Shown piece by piece: positions 46,280 through 58,107 of a DNA stretch of 64,000 nt. A program made the position numbers and the translations under genes. This DNA comes from Capsicum annuum (taxonomy: Eukaryota; Streptophyta; Magnoliopsida; Solanales; Solanaceae), in the NCBI RefSeq assembly GCF_002878395.1, contig NC_061114.1, positions 143,441,167-143,505,166 of the forward strand. The letters run 5' to 3'. Position 1 is the first letter of the stretch. Each line of letters starts with the position of its first letter. A model generated the notes under the pieces. That model worked only from the letters and a program-made list of their open reading frames with translations. It did not search any database and was not told the origin of the DNA.

Positions 46280-46830
46280 TCAATCATCATCATGTTGGGA
46301 AGTAGGTTTTGGCTTAGGGTGCTCAATGAGGTAGTCCGAAGAGATCTTTGGCAGACTAACAACCCCACACTTATCCCCTTTAATAATATTAATCATGCAT
46401 AAATCTTTATAATTAGACAATGTGGTGGGTGATTTGTAAACTCTAAATTCTGCCTCTTCATCGTCCAACCTCATTTTGAGCATGCCTTCTCTAACATAAA
46501 TCAAAGTTCCTCCAGTTTCTAAGAATGGATGCCCCAAGATGATTGGTACCTATTCGTTTGTCTAGAAATCTAATATAATAAAGTCAGCAGAAATAACAAA
46601 TTTGCCAACCTTTATGAGGACATCCTCAATAATTTCTTTCAGATAGGATATGCTCCCATCAGCCAACTGTACTATCACGGAGCTCGATCTAGGCTTTCCC
46701 AAGCCCAATGTTTCAAACAAAGAGAGGGGTATCACATTTACACTGGCTCCTAAATTACTCAATGTGTGGACCACTCTACTACTCCCAATTTGAATGAAAA
46801 GAGTAAACTTTCCCAAATCTATCAATTTTT
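46280..46830 (-). pseudogene. Aspartic protease of element G
   Basis: Minus strand, two open pieces in different frames. The first (46562-46825): MIDLGKFTLFIQIGSSRVV, then NLGASVNVIPLSLFETLGLG, where the active-site Asp-Leu-Gly-Ala-Ser of Athila/Tat proteases is Asn-Leu-Gly-Ala-Ser, so the catalytic Asp is lost. Then VIVQLADGSISYLKEIIEDV and KVGKFVISADFIILDF. The second (46280-46537): MGHPFLETGGTLIYVREGML, RLDDEEAEFRVYKSPTTL. This matches the Athila-group order (LGRPFL.TG..). It ends in HPKPKPTSQHDDD and is followed by the 3' UTR rather than RT. Confidence 0.85.
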
Positions 46831-46859
46831 AAGGATTTTCTGTGTTACCACCAACTACA

Positions 46860-48560
46860 CTCCTTAGTGAGTGTTATTGCCTCCACATCCTATAATTTAA
46901 CCTTATTAGCAACATCCATCAAGTACTTAGCATACTTGGTAGCGTACCTGGGAATACCCTACAAAATACCTAAAAGAGAAATGTTAATATGTAATTCTCT
47001 GAACATGTCAAAGAACTTCTAAAAATACACATCCTCCTTTGCCTTCATATACTTCTGTAGGAAGGGTAGTTATGGGATTTTTTTCACTTCGGCGGTAGCT
47101 TTTTCTATCAATTACTCAGACTTTCTCAAATTTTTAGCAACATTTTCCTTTACCTATTGGGGAGTCAAATCTGTATCTACCTCCTTAGTTATCTTTGGAG
47201 GTTCTCTATAAAGCTCTTTACCACTCCTCAAAGTGATTGCCATGACCTATTTTGGATTATCTGTATCTATGGAAAACCAACCTGAGCTCTTGTATTTAAT
47301 TCTTGTTGAAACTACCCCAAATACAATTCTAAGCTTCTCTGGGCCACTTGTTGATTCTTTAATTTTGCTTGATGACTTTTCAGGTCCGCACTCAACTTTG
47401 TCTGATTAGCTAGAACCTACTTCATCATCTCTTCCAAGTTGTTATTTGATTGATTCCCTTATGCCTATGGTTGCTAAAATTATTCTTGTTATGCGTTCCA
47501 TGGCTGAGTTTACCATTCATATTGTAGGCATTACCATAATTTAGCCTTTGAGCATTTCCTACATACATCACCGATTCTAGATTTGAAGCACGCATGGCTG
47601 CTAAATGGACACTATTACCAAAACTTCACACCAACTTGCAGCTTGTTGGATTGCATTGACGGTGGTTGTAGGTTGTGTTACTCCCAACTTCAGACTGCTT
47701 ATTTGATTTTGTAATGTAGAGACCTGAGCAGATATGGAAGTGAATTGGTCAACCTCTAATACCCCTGCAAGTCTTTTTGTGGAACTTATAGCATCTAAAA
47801 GCCATTTAGGATTTCCTTATGCTAATCGGTTTAATAAGGTGTACAGCTTATCATAAGTCAATTCCAGGGCTTGACCACCTTCAGTTGAATATAGCAAAAT
47901 CTTTGTATTTTGATTAAGTTCTTCTACAAAAGTATGAGAAAGTACATCATTAGACTATTGGTGATATAGACAGTCCCAAAGAATAGCCTTGAAGCACTCC
48001 AAAGCATGATATAGATTATCATTCAGCTTCTGTTTGATGCTCACTATCTTACTGCAAAGTCTCGCAGTCTTTCCATATGGAAAGAATCTGATGAGGAACT
48101 TTCAGGCTAATCCATCCCATAATGTAATTGAATTTGCGGGATATGCATTCAACCACCTTTTGTCTTTCCCCAGTAGTGAATAGGGAAAAAGTGTCAGCCT
48201 CACATAATCTGTAGTCACACCAGTCAGAATGAATGTATCAATAAGCTCAGTGAAATTCTACAAGTGGACTTGTGGATCATTGTGTGTAAGCCCTGCAAAT
48301 TGTCCACTACTGATTAGAAGCTGTACCATATTGTGCTTTAACTCAAAATTCCCCTAAGCAGCCTGTCTTTGAATTTGGGAAGTCAAGTTCGTCAAAAGTG
48401 GGACTGTCACTTCCCTGACTGCCCTTCGGGCTGCTTGTTGTTCAGCTATAGAAGAAGGGTTCTCTTGGACTTCTTGGATTTGAGGAATTCGGGGGAGAAA
48501 GATTGCATCTCTCCTTCATTGATGGAAGAGTTTCTCTAGTTCAGGGCTTGGTTCAACCAA
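46860..48560 (-). pseudogene. gag of element G (Athila/Tat type)
   Basis: Degenerate minus-strand Gag. Readable blocks from the N-terminal side: LKHNMVQLLISSGQFAGL and NDPQVHLQNFTELIDTFIL (48250-48360), RLTLFPYSLLGKDKRWLNAY and KTARLCSKIVSIKQKLND (48020-48200), LYHALECFKAILWDCLYHQQ, and LYSTEGGQALELTYDKLYTL (47830-47930). These correspond to the retrotransposon Gag core (F..LR.FPFSL...A..WL....G; FF.P.KT..LR..I..F.Q). The C-terminal half to 46860 is broken by stops. It would encapsidate RNA. Confidence 0.8.
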
Positions 48561-48687
48561 TTCTCAAGCCTTGGCCATCTTCCTACATTTGGTACCTATT
48601 TTCTACAAAGAAAACACCAAGACCAAGTGTAAAAATGCCAAAGAAATCTAAAAATAAAACTAAAATAAACAGTTGCCAAATTACAAG

Positions 48688-48705
48688 TCCCCGATAATGG
48701 CACCA
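48688..48705 (-). other. Primer-binding site of element G (tRNA-Asp type)
   Basis: The minus strand reads TGGTGCCATTATCGGGGA, 14 of 18 identical to the Athila site TGGCGCCGTTGCCGGGGA. It is separated from the LTR by six bases. Confidence 0.85.
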
Positions 48706-48711
48706 AAAACT

Positions 48712-49778
48712 TGACAGCGCTCCAGTGCACACGTAAGTGTATGTGGTCTACCAAGTAGTAAAGTGACCTTCAAGAAGCCAAGTATCGATCCCACAGGGAC
48801 TTGGTTTAACAACTATTCGATTTCAGTTCACGGTTTAGATTTAATTGATGCAAGAGTAACCAAAAAGAGTTTGGAAATTGTAAATTACAAGTAAAGTAAT
48901 CAATGCGTAAAATAAAGTACTTGAGACAACCAATAGGAGAAAGCCTAGGGTTAAAGCACTTCGAACAATCATACTATGTTATTGAACTTCATTCATTAAC
49001 TTGCTTATCTTGGTTGTTGACTCCTAGGGTTAATTGCATGATCATGGTCTCCCGGGCTCTAACTATTTACCTAATATGGAAATTACAACTTCATCATTCA
49101 GCGAGGATGTAATAATCCAGTTAATTTCCTTAAGCTATCAATCCTACGTAAGAATCAAGTAAGGCATCTAAGTACATCCCTGTCCTAGACGCTAATTCAA
49201 ATTCCATATTTTATAAAGAAATAAGAACCATACATCCCTTGACTTGTGGTGTATTCCCCATGGATTTCCAGCTTTTATATCAGAAATATATCACCATATT
49301 CAGATCACAAAGCTTCCTAAATAATAACACCACACGAATTAGAGACAATAACAACACAATATGCATGACGATTAATCAAAACAAGAGCTAAGATAAGGCT
49401 AGTTTGCAATGATCTTCTACTTTTTGTTCCAATTCTTAACAAAATCAAATTGAACTTAGCACATTACTAACAAGTTATTCCAGTCATAATTATACATTTA
49501 AATTATAGAGAACTCTTTAAATATAATAGAATCCAATGGGATCTACTAGACAAGCACCTAGCTCAAGCTAGTAAGACTAGTTTTCTCTATTGAACTCTAA
49601 ATGACTCATTTAAGCACAAACTTGTTGGAAAACACTTTAAACCATGGTAAACACGTCCTTGAAAACTTATATTCTTATTTTTATCATAATTAACACATTA
49701 AGCACTCAAGTTATCCTCAGAACAAGACTAAACAAGCTAGAATAGTAACACTAGAGTGCATAAATTCACCCAACATCA
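48712..49778 (-). repeat. 5' LTR of element G with internal deletion (1067 bp)
   Basis: Starts TGACAGCGCTCC and ends ACCCAACATCA. Colinear with the 3' LTR except that the 554 bp equivalent to 43375-43928 are absent after 49233. The deletion removes the segment with the putative TATA box, so this promoter copy is disabled. The frame at 48903-49112 is incidental. Confidence 0.85.
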
Positions 49779-49845
49779 ATCTGCATCAAAGAAAGTCGCT
49801 AGAGTTGTTGAAGGATTATGATATAAGTATCTTGTACCACCTGGT
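49779..49845 (+). pseudogene. RNase H of chromovirus H, continued
   Basis: A 67-bp remnant between G and E that continues the RNase H reading frame: NLHQRKSLELLKDYDISILY, then HL(G). It corresponds to the family end LLKDYDMSILYHPGKA. E inserts after CACCTGGT (CTGGT would be the target duplication). The continuation on the far side of E was not found. Confidence 0.85.
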
Positions 49846-52136
49846 TGACACGAACCAAAGTAGGGCATGCTCATGTCAGGTATCTCAAGTCCAACCAGGA
49901 CCAGAGATCAGCCCCACTACCTAAACCATTGACCACCTTACACCCCGTGTCAGATAAATTCCCAATATATAACAAGATAATAGAATATCAAATTAAAGAC
50001 ATTATAATAAGATTATCAACAAAACCAACCATACACAACCAAATGACCAACCAATACCAATGCCAGTTCCAATACCAATACCGACACTAATACCGATATC
50101 GCCCATGCCTATAGTAGTTCGACAAAGCCTCTAATCAAAACCAAAGAATATACAGTCAGGACATGCCCCTGACCATAGCCAAACTAAAACCAAGAAGAAG
50201 AATAAAGACATAAAGAAATTCATTGCATGAAATGGGGTTTTCCAGAGTATGGAAACTCACCACCTTAGTCTACCTCAAAAGTTGTCCCCAGATCACCACA
50301 TCAATTAGTAAAGGGAGTGGAAGTATGGTTAATTCCTACATTGTATGGGGATACAGTGTCCGAAGATGGTTTGCAGGGTCAACACTAGCATGTAACTTAG
50401 GGATAAAGATAAGATAATTTCATTAATCTAACAAAACCAAGCCAATGCACATAACCAAATGCAAATACATATATATACCATGCCGGGACAGGGAACAAAG
50501 TTTAGCATGAGCTTTAAAACATTTAACCTTGATTGTGAAGCTTTACCATCATAAGTCTACCCACGGGCTATATGGGTTCAGTGTTACCCCCTGAATGGGC
50601 CCTAGTGCATGTTAGCCGCACGAACTAGAGATATTGTAGATGGCTAGGGATTACCTTATACCCTTCGCCATTTATGATACATATATGTGTATAGGCTTAG
50701 GGAATTCCCTTATATGCTGCAAGCACATGGTCACAAGACCAACCCTCATATCGGCAAACACAAGTTCCCAGGGTCCATTCTTTGGACGTACACCTTCACA
50801 GTTAGCTATCACAACCCCTATTATTTCCCAATTAAAACATTTAATACATAACCAATCCCCCAATTCCAGGAGTCAATTATAAAGGCATTATTAAGTGATA
50901 TCGCCATACCGACTATAGCTTGTAAGCAATGTCATTAGCCTGCAGACTCCATTATTAAAGTCTCTTGGGGGATTCCTATGTACCCCGGAAGGTTTTCATA
51001 ATAAAATCAATTTGGGGATTCCCTTGTACGCCACGAGGTTTTCAGAACCATCCTTAACCATTTAACCATTTATACCATGCGTTGGTTTCAAGAAATGAGT
51101 TAAGTCGAGTGATAATGCAAAATCCAAAATCAATTATGCAAGTGGATTGAGATTATTATCAATTTCCAAACCAAACAATTTGATTTGGGGATTCCTTTGT
51201 ACCCGTATTTCCATCCACAATTCCCATGCACCCCAATGCATTTACCAACCATCAATTTAAGTACAATAGCTTCATAAAAATCATAGAAGAAACACTTAAG
51301 AAGTTTATATTAAAGCCCTCAACTCATATTTCAATATCTAATGAACAAAACTTTAAATCACATTTTTTTACAAAATTCACAATAAGGGAAGAGTAGCATG
51401 CCTTAAACACCAAGAAGTACAGAGATAAATTACCATTGGAAGCCTCAATTGATTAATATCTTGAAAACCCTAAGTGTTCTTGATCTTTAGGATTAGAGAG
51501 TGTTTGAGAGTCTATTTGATGTGCTTTATGAGGGATAATGATACCCTAAAGAGGTCTTAAGACATGGGTTTTAATTTGGTCAAAAATGAAAATGTCCAAA
51601 ATGCCCTTAACTTAAAAGCTAGAAAAAAGTCATCCTTGACTACGATTCAACCATTGATAGTAACCCCGCCTTACGACTCATGACCACGAGTCATAACAAA
51701 GACAGTGACCAAGACTCCCATACACTGTCACCTTACGACTCAACTAGATTACACATAACCAGACTTTATGACTCGTAGGGTCCAGTTGTAGGCAACACAG
51801 AACTCAAATTGGTTAGACAATGGACATCCTATGATTTCTTCTAATCACTCGAAACATATCCTCATTGCTCTTAGTGAGTCACTCGTACTCAGAGCAAAAT
51901 CAAGCCACAAACTTACTGATTTGACTACGTCTTGTCCTAACAACTCATAGCAAGTCCTTACGACTCATTTTCCAAAGTCATAACTAGGAAAAAACTCAAA
52001 CACCATTCACTGGACACCTTACAACTAAGGTCACCTAACTCGTCAAGACACCATACAAATCGTGGGGTGATTCATAATGAAGGAAAAGAGCTCAAAGCTC
52101 AAGAAATTTTCAAGGGCAAAAATTTGAGGTGTTTCA
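49846..52136 (-). repeat. 3' LTR of E (2.3 kb)
   Basis: Starts TGACACGAACC and ends TTTGAGGTGTTTCA at 52136, followed by ACTCTTCCCCACTT, the usual sequence before the LTR in this family. It contains paired blocks 'gggctatatggg..taccccctgaatggg' (50565-50600) and 'ttggggattccYttgtac' repeats (50960-51200). Frames at 49845-50090, 50223-50417 and 50640-50882 are inside it and not genes. Confidence 0.85.
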
Positions 52137-52304
52137 ACTCTTCCCCACTTAGATCACTCATCCTCGAATGATTGGAAAAGGGATTTAATAGAACGATTAG
52201 ACCCTAAACATCACTACTCTTACCTTTAAGACAGAAAATAGAATACTAAGGAATTCACATTCTTTCTTTAATAAAGACAGAAAACAAAGATGTTTAGAAC
52301 AACA

Positions 52305-53690
52305 CATACCTTAAACACGATTTTCCAGAATAGGGAATAGGAATGGATACCTGGACTTCATGTCCTCTTCAGCTTCCCAAGTAGCCTCTTCAACCTTGTG
52401 GTTCCTAAATAGAACCTTTACCAAAGCTACATCCTTTGTCCACAACCGATGAAAATGCCGATCCACAATTTTAACTGAGACCTTCTCATAAGACAAGGAG
52501 TCTAAAATACCTACCTCCTATAAGGGAGCAACTATCAAAGGATTATCCACGCACATTCTCAATATCAAAACATGGAACACCGAGTGAATGAAGCTTAAAG
52601 TAGAGGGCAACTCCAACTCATATGCAACACTACCAACCCTCCTTAAGACCAAGTACGGACCAACATATTAGGAACTGAGCTTCCTCTTCTTCCCAAACCA
52701 TATTACTCCCTATATACGAGAAACTTTTAAGAACACCCTATCCTCAACCTCAAACTCTCTTTATGCCTCACATCCGCACAGGACTTTTAGAGACTTTGGA
52801 CGGTCTTAATTCTATCTTGAATTACCTTTACCTTCTATGTGGCTTGGCAAACCAAATTCGGGCAAATTATTTCTACCACACCAACCTCAAACACTCGATA
52901 GAAGATCCACACCTCCTACCATACAAAGCCTCAAATAGAACCATCCCAATACTAGAGTGGTAGCTACTATTATATGCAAACTCTACAAGAGGTAAATGAT
53001 CAACCCAACTACCGCTATAGTCAATCACACAAGCCTAAAGCATATCCTCTATTATCTAAATAGCGCATTCTGCTTGCCCATCTAACTGTGGGTGGAAAGC
53101 AGTACTAAGGCTCACTATAGTTCACAAAGTTTTCTGAAACCAATGGAAAAGGTATGAAGAAAGTTGTGGACTACAATCCAAAATAGAAATAGGCACCTAA
53201 TGCAACTTCAAAATCTCTTGGAGGTACAACATTGCATAATTCTCTGTCGAAAAATTACTCCTTACTGGCAAAAAGTAAGCAGACTTTGTCATTCTACTCA
53301 TGATGATCCAAATTGAATCAAAATGATTCTGAGATCAAGGAAGACCAGTAATGAAATCCATATTAATCACATCTCACTTCCAAATAGGTAACTGAATTTC
53401 CTAATACAATCCTCCGGCCTAAAGTGCTTTACTTGCTGACACACCAGGCACTTAGCCACAAAATTAGCCACATCCCACTTTATATTATTCTACCAATAAA
53501 ACTTCTTAAGGTCATGATACATTTTTATTAAACCAGGATAAATAGTATATTGTGACTCGTGAGCCTCAGCCAAGATCCTCTCTCATAACCCATCTATGCC
53601 TTGGTACCTCGAAATACCATATTCATCAATCTCAAAAACCAATACCGTTTTTTGACCTACATCTTCCTTAATCTTCATCAAGATAGGGTC
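52305..53690 (-). pseudogene. Integrase and chromodomain of E
   Basis: The chromodomain is intact over 52311-52496: SVKIVDRHFHRLWTKDVALV, KVLFRNHKVEEATWEAEE, DMKSRYPFLF. The aromatic/acidic pattern of the retroelement chromodomain (LWRNHEVEEATWE..) is kept. To its right are integrase pieces: the GKEX-like tail near 52600-52780, YKASNRTIPILE-region complement near 52900, and core traces near 53050-53400 (complement of 'gtaatgaaatccatattaat', i.e. INMDFIT). Numerous stops. Chromodomains of this class are thought to target H3K9-methylated chromatin. Confidence 0.8.
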
Positions 53691-53696
53691 CAATAC

Positions 53697-55090
53697 CTAC
53701 TTCTTCTTTATTTCAGTACCAAGATATGATTGCACTACCTTTTGCAAAAACACACCATCATCTTCAGAGTCCAAGAGACAAACTCCACAATTAGCTAAAT
53801 GGTGAATATCTTTCACCATGGATAACTTATTAAGAGCATCGGTAACTACATTAGGTTTACCTAGGTGATAATGAAGTCTCGTGTCATAATCTTTGAGCAT
53901 CCCAAACCATCTCCTCTGCCTGAGATTAAGTGATTTTTGGGTGAAAACATATTGTAGGATCTTATAATCTGAAAAGATATCCACATGCACTTCATATATA
54001 TAGTGATGCTAGATTTTTAACTCAAACACCAAAGCCAACAACTCCAAGTTATGAGTCGAGTAACTCTTCTTATACACCTACAACTGTATAGAGGCATAAG
54101 CTATCACTTTGCTATGCTACATTGCAACCAAGTCCCATACACGAGGCATCGCAATAAACCATGAATCCACCATTACCCTCGAGCAAGGTCAAAACTAGAG
54201 CTAAACTCAACTTATCTTTCAGCTTCTTAAAACTACCCTCACAAGCATCAGACCACAAGAACTTCATCTTCTTCTAGGTAAACTTAGTCAACAGGATAGC
54301 TATAGTCAAGAAACTTTCCAAAAACCTCCTTCAGATCCCCCATGATCCATTCACTAGAAATGACATGACCCAGAAAAGTAACAGTGTTTAATTAGAATTT
54401 ATATTTTTCAAACTCAGCATACAATTGCTGATCTTTTAGGGTTTATAATACAATATAGAGGTGATTGGCATAATCCACCTTACTCTTAGAATACACTAGA
54501 ATATCGTCTATGAATAAAATAATGAACAAATCTAGAAACTAATGGAAGACCCTATTCATCAAGTCCATAAATATCGTATGGGAAATTAATCAACCCAAAA
54601 TATATAACCAAGAACTTGAATGCCTATATCGGGTACAGAAAATATTTTAAGGGATATTCCCCTCCATAATCTTTAACTGATGATACCCAAACCAAAGATC
54701 AATCTTGGAGAAAAACTTTACCGATCTTAGAGAAAAACTTAGCCCCTTGAAGTTGATCAAACAAATCATCTATCCTTAGAAGAGGGTACTTATTATTTAC
54801 CATCAGCTTATTCAATTATTGATAATTAATACAGATCTAAAGGGAACTATTCTCTTATGTATGAAGAATAGGTGGACCCCACGAGGACACACTAGAATGG
54901 ATGAAGTTCTAAAAGATTTTTTAGTTTTTCCTTAAGCTTCTTTAACTCAGTTGGAGCCATTATATACAGGGAATAAAGATAGGACGAGTTTCGAAACAAG
55001 ATCAATTCCAAAATCAATCTCTATATTAGGTGGGACACTAGAAAGTTCATCAAGGAAGACCTCAAGAAATTCATTAAAAGGACTCTCCGA
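53697..55090 (-). pseudogene. RNase H and reverse transcriptase of E
   Basis: RNase H C-terminal part is open at 53697-53990: MHVDIFSDYKILQYVFTQKS, LNLRQRRWFGMLKDYDTRLH, GKPNVVTDALNKLSMVKDIH (third catalytic Asp kept). The RT palm block [13 protein letters not shown] is readable at 54483-54520. The start of the domain (NEFLEVFLDELSSVPPN, FGIDLVSK) lies near 54990-55070. A repeated phrase at 54700-54740 ('gatct(t)ggagaaaaact..') looks like a short duplication within RT. Stops and frameshifts throughout. Confidence 0.8.
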
Positions 55091-55099
55091 TTTAGAATC

Positions 55100-55570
55100 T
55101 TTAACCTGGACCAAATGATAAAGGCACCTTATGATGATTAATATTTGAGCTCTAAGATATGATATGAACCTTTCCTTAGGCACTAAAGAACCACCTTCCC
55201 ACTTAATAAATAGCTTATTAGGGGATTTAAAGATGGTCTTATAGGTCTAACAGTCTAGACAAGCATAGCATGAGTGCAACAAATCCATCTCTAATATGAC
55301 ATCAAAATCAACCATGTCTAACTCTACCAGATCCACCAAAATCTCTCTACCACTCACAAATACCACACAACCCCTATAGACTCATTTAGCCACCACAGAT
55401 TCACCCATCAGGGTAGAAATAAAAAAGGTGTCCAAAATATATTCAGGACTACAACCAAAATGCACAGCCAATGGGGTCATAAAAGAAAATGTGTACCCTA
55501 GATCAAGTAAAAAGTACACATCATGAGAAAAGGGTTTCAACATACCAGTAATAACATCAGGTGATACCTT
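55100..55570 (-). pseudogene. Aspartic protease of E
   Basis: Minus strand between gag and RT. GMVDFDVILEMDLLHSCYA (complement of 55265-55320) is the GMDWL block with Gly to Glu and Trp to Leu changes. Upstream, near 55340-55520, are FGCSPEYILDTFFIST and VYFLLDLGYTFSF, the latter corresponding to the active-site D-S/T-G box. A decayed retropepsin. Confidence 0.7.
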
Positions 55571-55599
55571 AGACTCCTGACAGTTAATGAGAGTATAGA

Positions 55600-56852
55600 G
55601 ATAGTTTCAACTAGTGTTGGAGCCAAATAGGACACTCTTTGTTACCAGAGTTGATGAAAAGGCAACAGGAAACCTGTTTTCCCTAGAAGTAACTTTGCCC
55701 ATGAGACAGTTTCTAAGATATGCCTGGATAACCATACTTGAATCACTTTTCCCTTCCCACATCATAGAAACCCTAATGCAATCGACTATAAAATCTCCAG
55801 GGAAGATATGATGGAGATGATTGGGCCCTACTATCCTGAGATTGGGAACCCTGTACCCTAGAACTATCGATACCCTGAAAATGATTGTCACTAAAAAATT
55901 TTAGGTAGGGATCACTAGGAGTCGAGTAGGACCTATAATTTTCCCACCTCCTCTTAGAACACTTTTCATTATCCCGCCACCCTATTATTGACCTCCACTC
56001 TGATCAGAAAATCTTAACTTCTTTCTCTACCTCTCCCCTATCTCTGTCTATTTCTTCTTTTCTTCCTCCATGTATTGTATGTACACAACCAATATGGAGA
56101 TATCCATGTCCTTGTTTAACAAGGAAGCCTTACTCTCCAAAATATATTCTCGAGATAACTCAGAAGAGAACTTTCTCATCCTAGCCCTTATTCTAGATAA
56201 TAACTCTGAAGCATACTAAGATAACTGGTGAAACTTCAAGGCATACTACTTTACTAATATCTTGTCTTGCTTCAGGTTAATAAACTCTTTTGCCTTTACC
56301 TCTCTCAGCTCCTGAGTAAAGAAATGGCCCAAGAAATCACTAGAAAAATTATCTCATAGGGATGACTCAGCATCTTCTCCCCTTGACTATTTTCATTCCT
56401 CGTACCACTGTTATGTCATATCTTTTAATTGGTAGGCGACAAAATCTATGCCCTCTACATTAGTGGCATACATCAAATAAAAGATCTTTTCTATCTCATC
56501 AAGGAAATTTTGAGGACCTTCTCAACCTTAACACCAGTAAAAGTTGGAGAAATCAACCTTATAAACTGGCCGACACTCGTGGTATTAAAGATAGAGTAAC
56601 AAAAGCACCATGCTCAGACTAAGAAGCTACAAACTGAGCCAACATATGAATAGACTGACAAGACTCAACATTTATCACATCAGCTTGAAGAGCTCAAGAA
56701 GAACTATAGGGGATCGGTGGAACTCTAGAAGGGCAATAAGGAATTGGACCCCTAGATTAAGTTTGGACCCCATAAGGACGGTGTGTCTCATCAACACTGT
56801 ATTTGAGTAGGACAAGGGAGTTTCCAGGAGCTTCAGATCATCTAGAAGCCAT
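55600..56852 (-). pseudogene. gag of E
   Basis: Starts at ATG 56850-56852 (MASR, then a stop), the family position about 200 bp after the primer site. Readable pieces: RGPIPYCPSRVPPIPYSSS, ADVINVESCQSIHMLAQFV, the core near 56420-56560 (LTPTFTGVKVEK-like, FLDEIEKIFYLMYATNVEG) and the C-terminal region with HIPGDF/RLH and a knuckle trace near 55750. Heavily mutated, but the length suits the family. Confidence 0.7.
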
Positions 56853-57048
56853 TATCTAAAAAAAAACAAATAGGAATTAGAGAAGATTTTATGACCTTAG
56901 ATTATACAGCCTAAAAATAAAACACAAGAAAGAGAAACATTCCTAAATGCCTCGGAGCCTCTCCCTTTGGGTGTGGCACACTACAAACTCTTAAAAGAGA
57001 CTCTACTCAATACGTATTTATGGACACCCGATTGACCATAAACCTAGC

Positions 57049-57063
57049 GCTCTAATACTATCT
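57049..57063 (-). other. Primer-binding site of E
   Basis: The minus strand reads AGATAGTATTAGAGC, a decayed initiator-Met-tRNA site next to the LTR terminus TGTCA at 57064. Confidence 0.75.
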
Positions 57064-57931
57064 TGACACAACTCGAAGCAGGGCCTGTCCATGTTGGCTA
57101 TCTCAAGTCCAACCAGGACCGAAAACCACCCTCACTACCCAAACCATTGATCACCTTACACCCTGTGTTGAATAAATTTTAAACATATAAAAATATAAAA
57201 AATATAAAATGAAAGAAATTATAACATGTTTATAACTAAAACCAACCATCCATAACCAAATGACCAACTAATACCAATACCAACATCGATACCAACACCA
57301 TTGATGCCCATATAGTCCAACAAAACCTCTAGTCAAAACAAAATAATATCCAGTCTTTACATTCACCACCACCACCATAGCCAAACCAAAACCAAGAGGA
57401 GTAATAAAGACTTAAGGAAATCCATAACTCAAAATAGGGTCTTCTAGAGTATGGAAGCTCACCACTTCAGCCTGACACTAAAGTTGTCCCCAAATTACCA
57501 TATTACTAAGCAAGAGGAGTAGAAGTATGGCTAGTTCCTGCATTGTATGGGGATATAGTATTGTAAGATGGTTAGCAGGGTAAATGCTAGCATGTTACTC
57601 AGGGATAACGATAAAGTAATTCCATTAATATAAACCAAGTCAAACCAATGCATATAATCATATGCAAATATATAAATATATTTATACACTATAACAGGAC
57701 AGGGAATAAGGTTTAGTATAAACTTTAAAACATTTAACTTGGATTGTGTAGCTTTACAGTCATAATTTTACCTACGGGCTATATGGGTCCAATGTTACCC
57801 CCTGAATAGGCCCCAATGCCTGTTAGCTGCATGAATTGGAAATATCATACATGGTCGAGGATTCCCTTATACCCTTTACCCTCCATGATACATATATGCA
57901 TGTATAGGCTTAGGGGATTCCCTTATACCCC
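57064..57931 (-). repeat. Partial 5' LTR of E
   Basis: Starts TGACACAACTC and follows 49846-50716 colinearly ('ccaaccaggacc', 'cgggctatatggg', 'taggcttagggRattccctta'). It breaks off after CCTTATACCCC at 57931, where LTR K begins in the opposite orientation. Confidence 0.8.
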
Positions 57932-58107
57932 TTAAATACCTCAAATTTTGTCCCCTAAAAATTTCTTGAGCTTTGAGCTCACTACCTTAAATATGATTCA
58001 CCCTATGAGTCATAGGTTGCCTTGACGAGTCAGGTAACCCTAGTATTAAATTGTCCAGAGAGTGGTGTTGGAGTTACTATCCTAGGTATGATTTGGGGGT
58101 ATGAATT
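57932..58107 (+). repeat. Start of plus-oriented LTR K
   Basis: TTAAATACCTCAAATTTTG.. is the reverse complement of the E LTR terminus (52136 leftwards), including TTTCTTGAGCTTTGAGCTC. The LTR therefore starts with its own terminus inside the E 5' LTR. It is interrupted after 58107 by solo LTR C and continues at 61531. Confidence 0.7.

Larger units (their letters stand above)
42859..49778 (-). mobile_element. Athila-type element G, gag-protease only
   Basis: Complete minus-strand LTR element: 3' LTR 42859-44473, polypurine tract 44474-44487, long 3' UTR, protease 46280-46830, gag 46860-48560, primer site 48688-48705, 5' LTR 48712-49778, near-perfect 5-bp target duplication. Protease is followed almost at once by the conserved 3' UTR motif (46101-46150). 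There is no RT, RNase H or integrase, and the ~1.6 kb of remaining internal sequence shows none, so the element is probably a non-autonomous derivative relying on another Athila element for cDNA synthesis. It sits in H RNase H. Confidence 0.8.
49846..57931 (-). mobile_element. Chromovirus E, full internal region, 5' LTR broken
   Basis: Minus-strand Tekay/Del-type element: 3' LTR 49846-52136, chromodomain-integrase-RNase H-RT-protease-gag in that order from left to right, primer site 57049-57063, and a 5' LTR that stops at 57931, where a plus-oriented LTR begins. All domains are present but frameshifted. It inserted in H RNase H. Overall the same family branch as D, with LTRs of similar layout. 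Confidence 0.8.

Noticed and set aside
50223..50882. Frames of 60-80 codons in the E 3' LTR
   Set aside because: They lie in LTR sequence shared with 57064-57931, where the frames are not preserved.
54695..54745. Short repeated phrase in E RT as a possible functional repeat
   Set aside because: The second copy simply duplicates about 20-25 bp of RT coding sequence and is best explained as a small local duplication in a dead gene.
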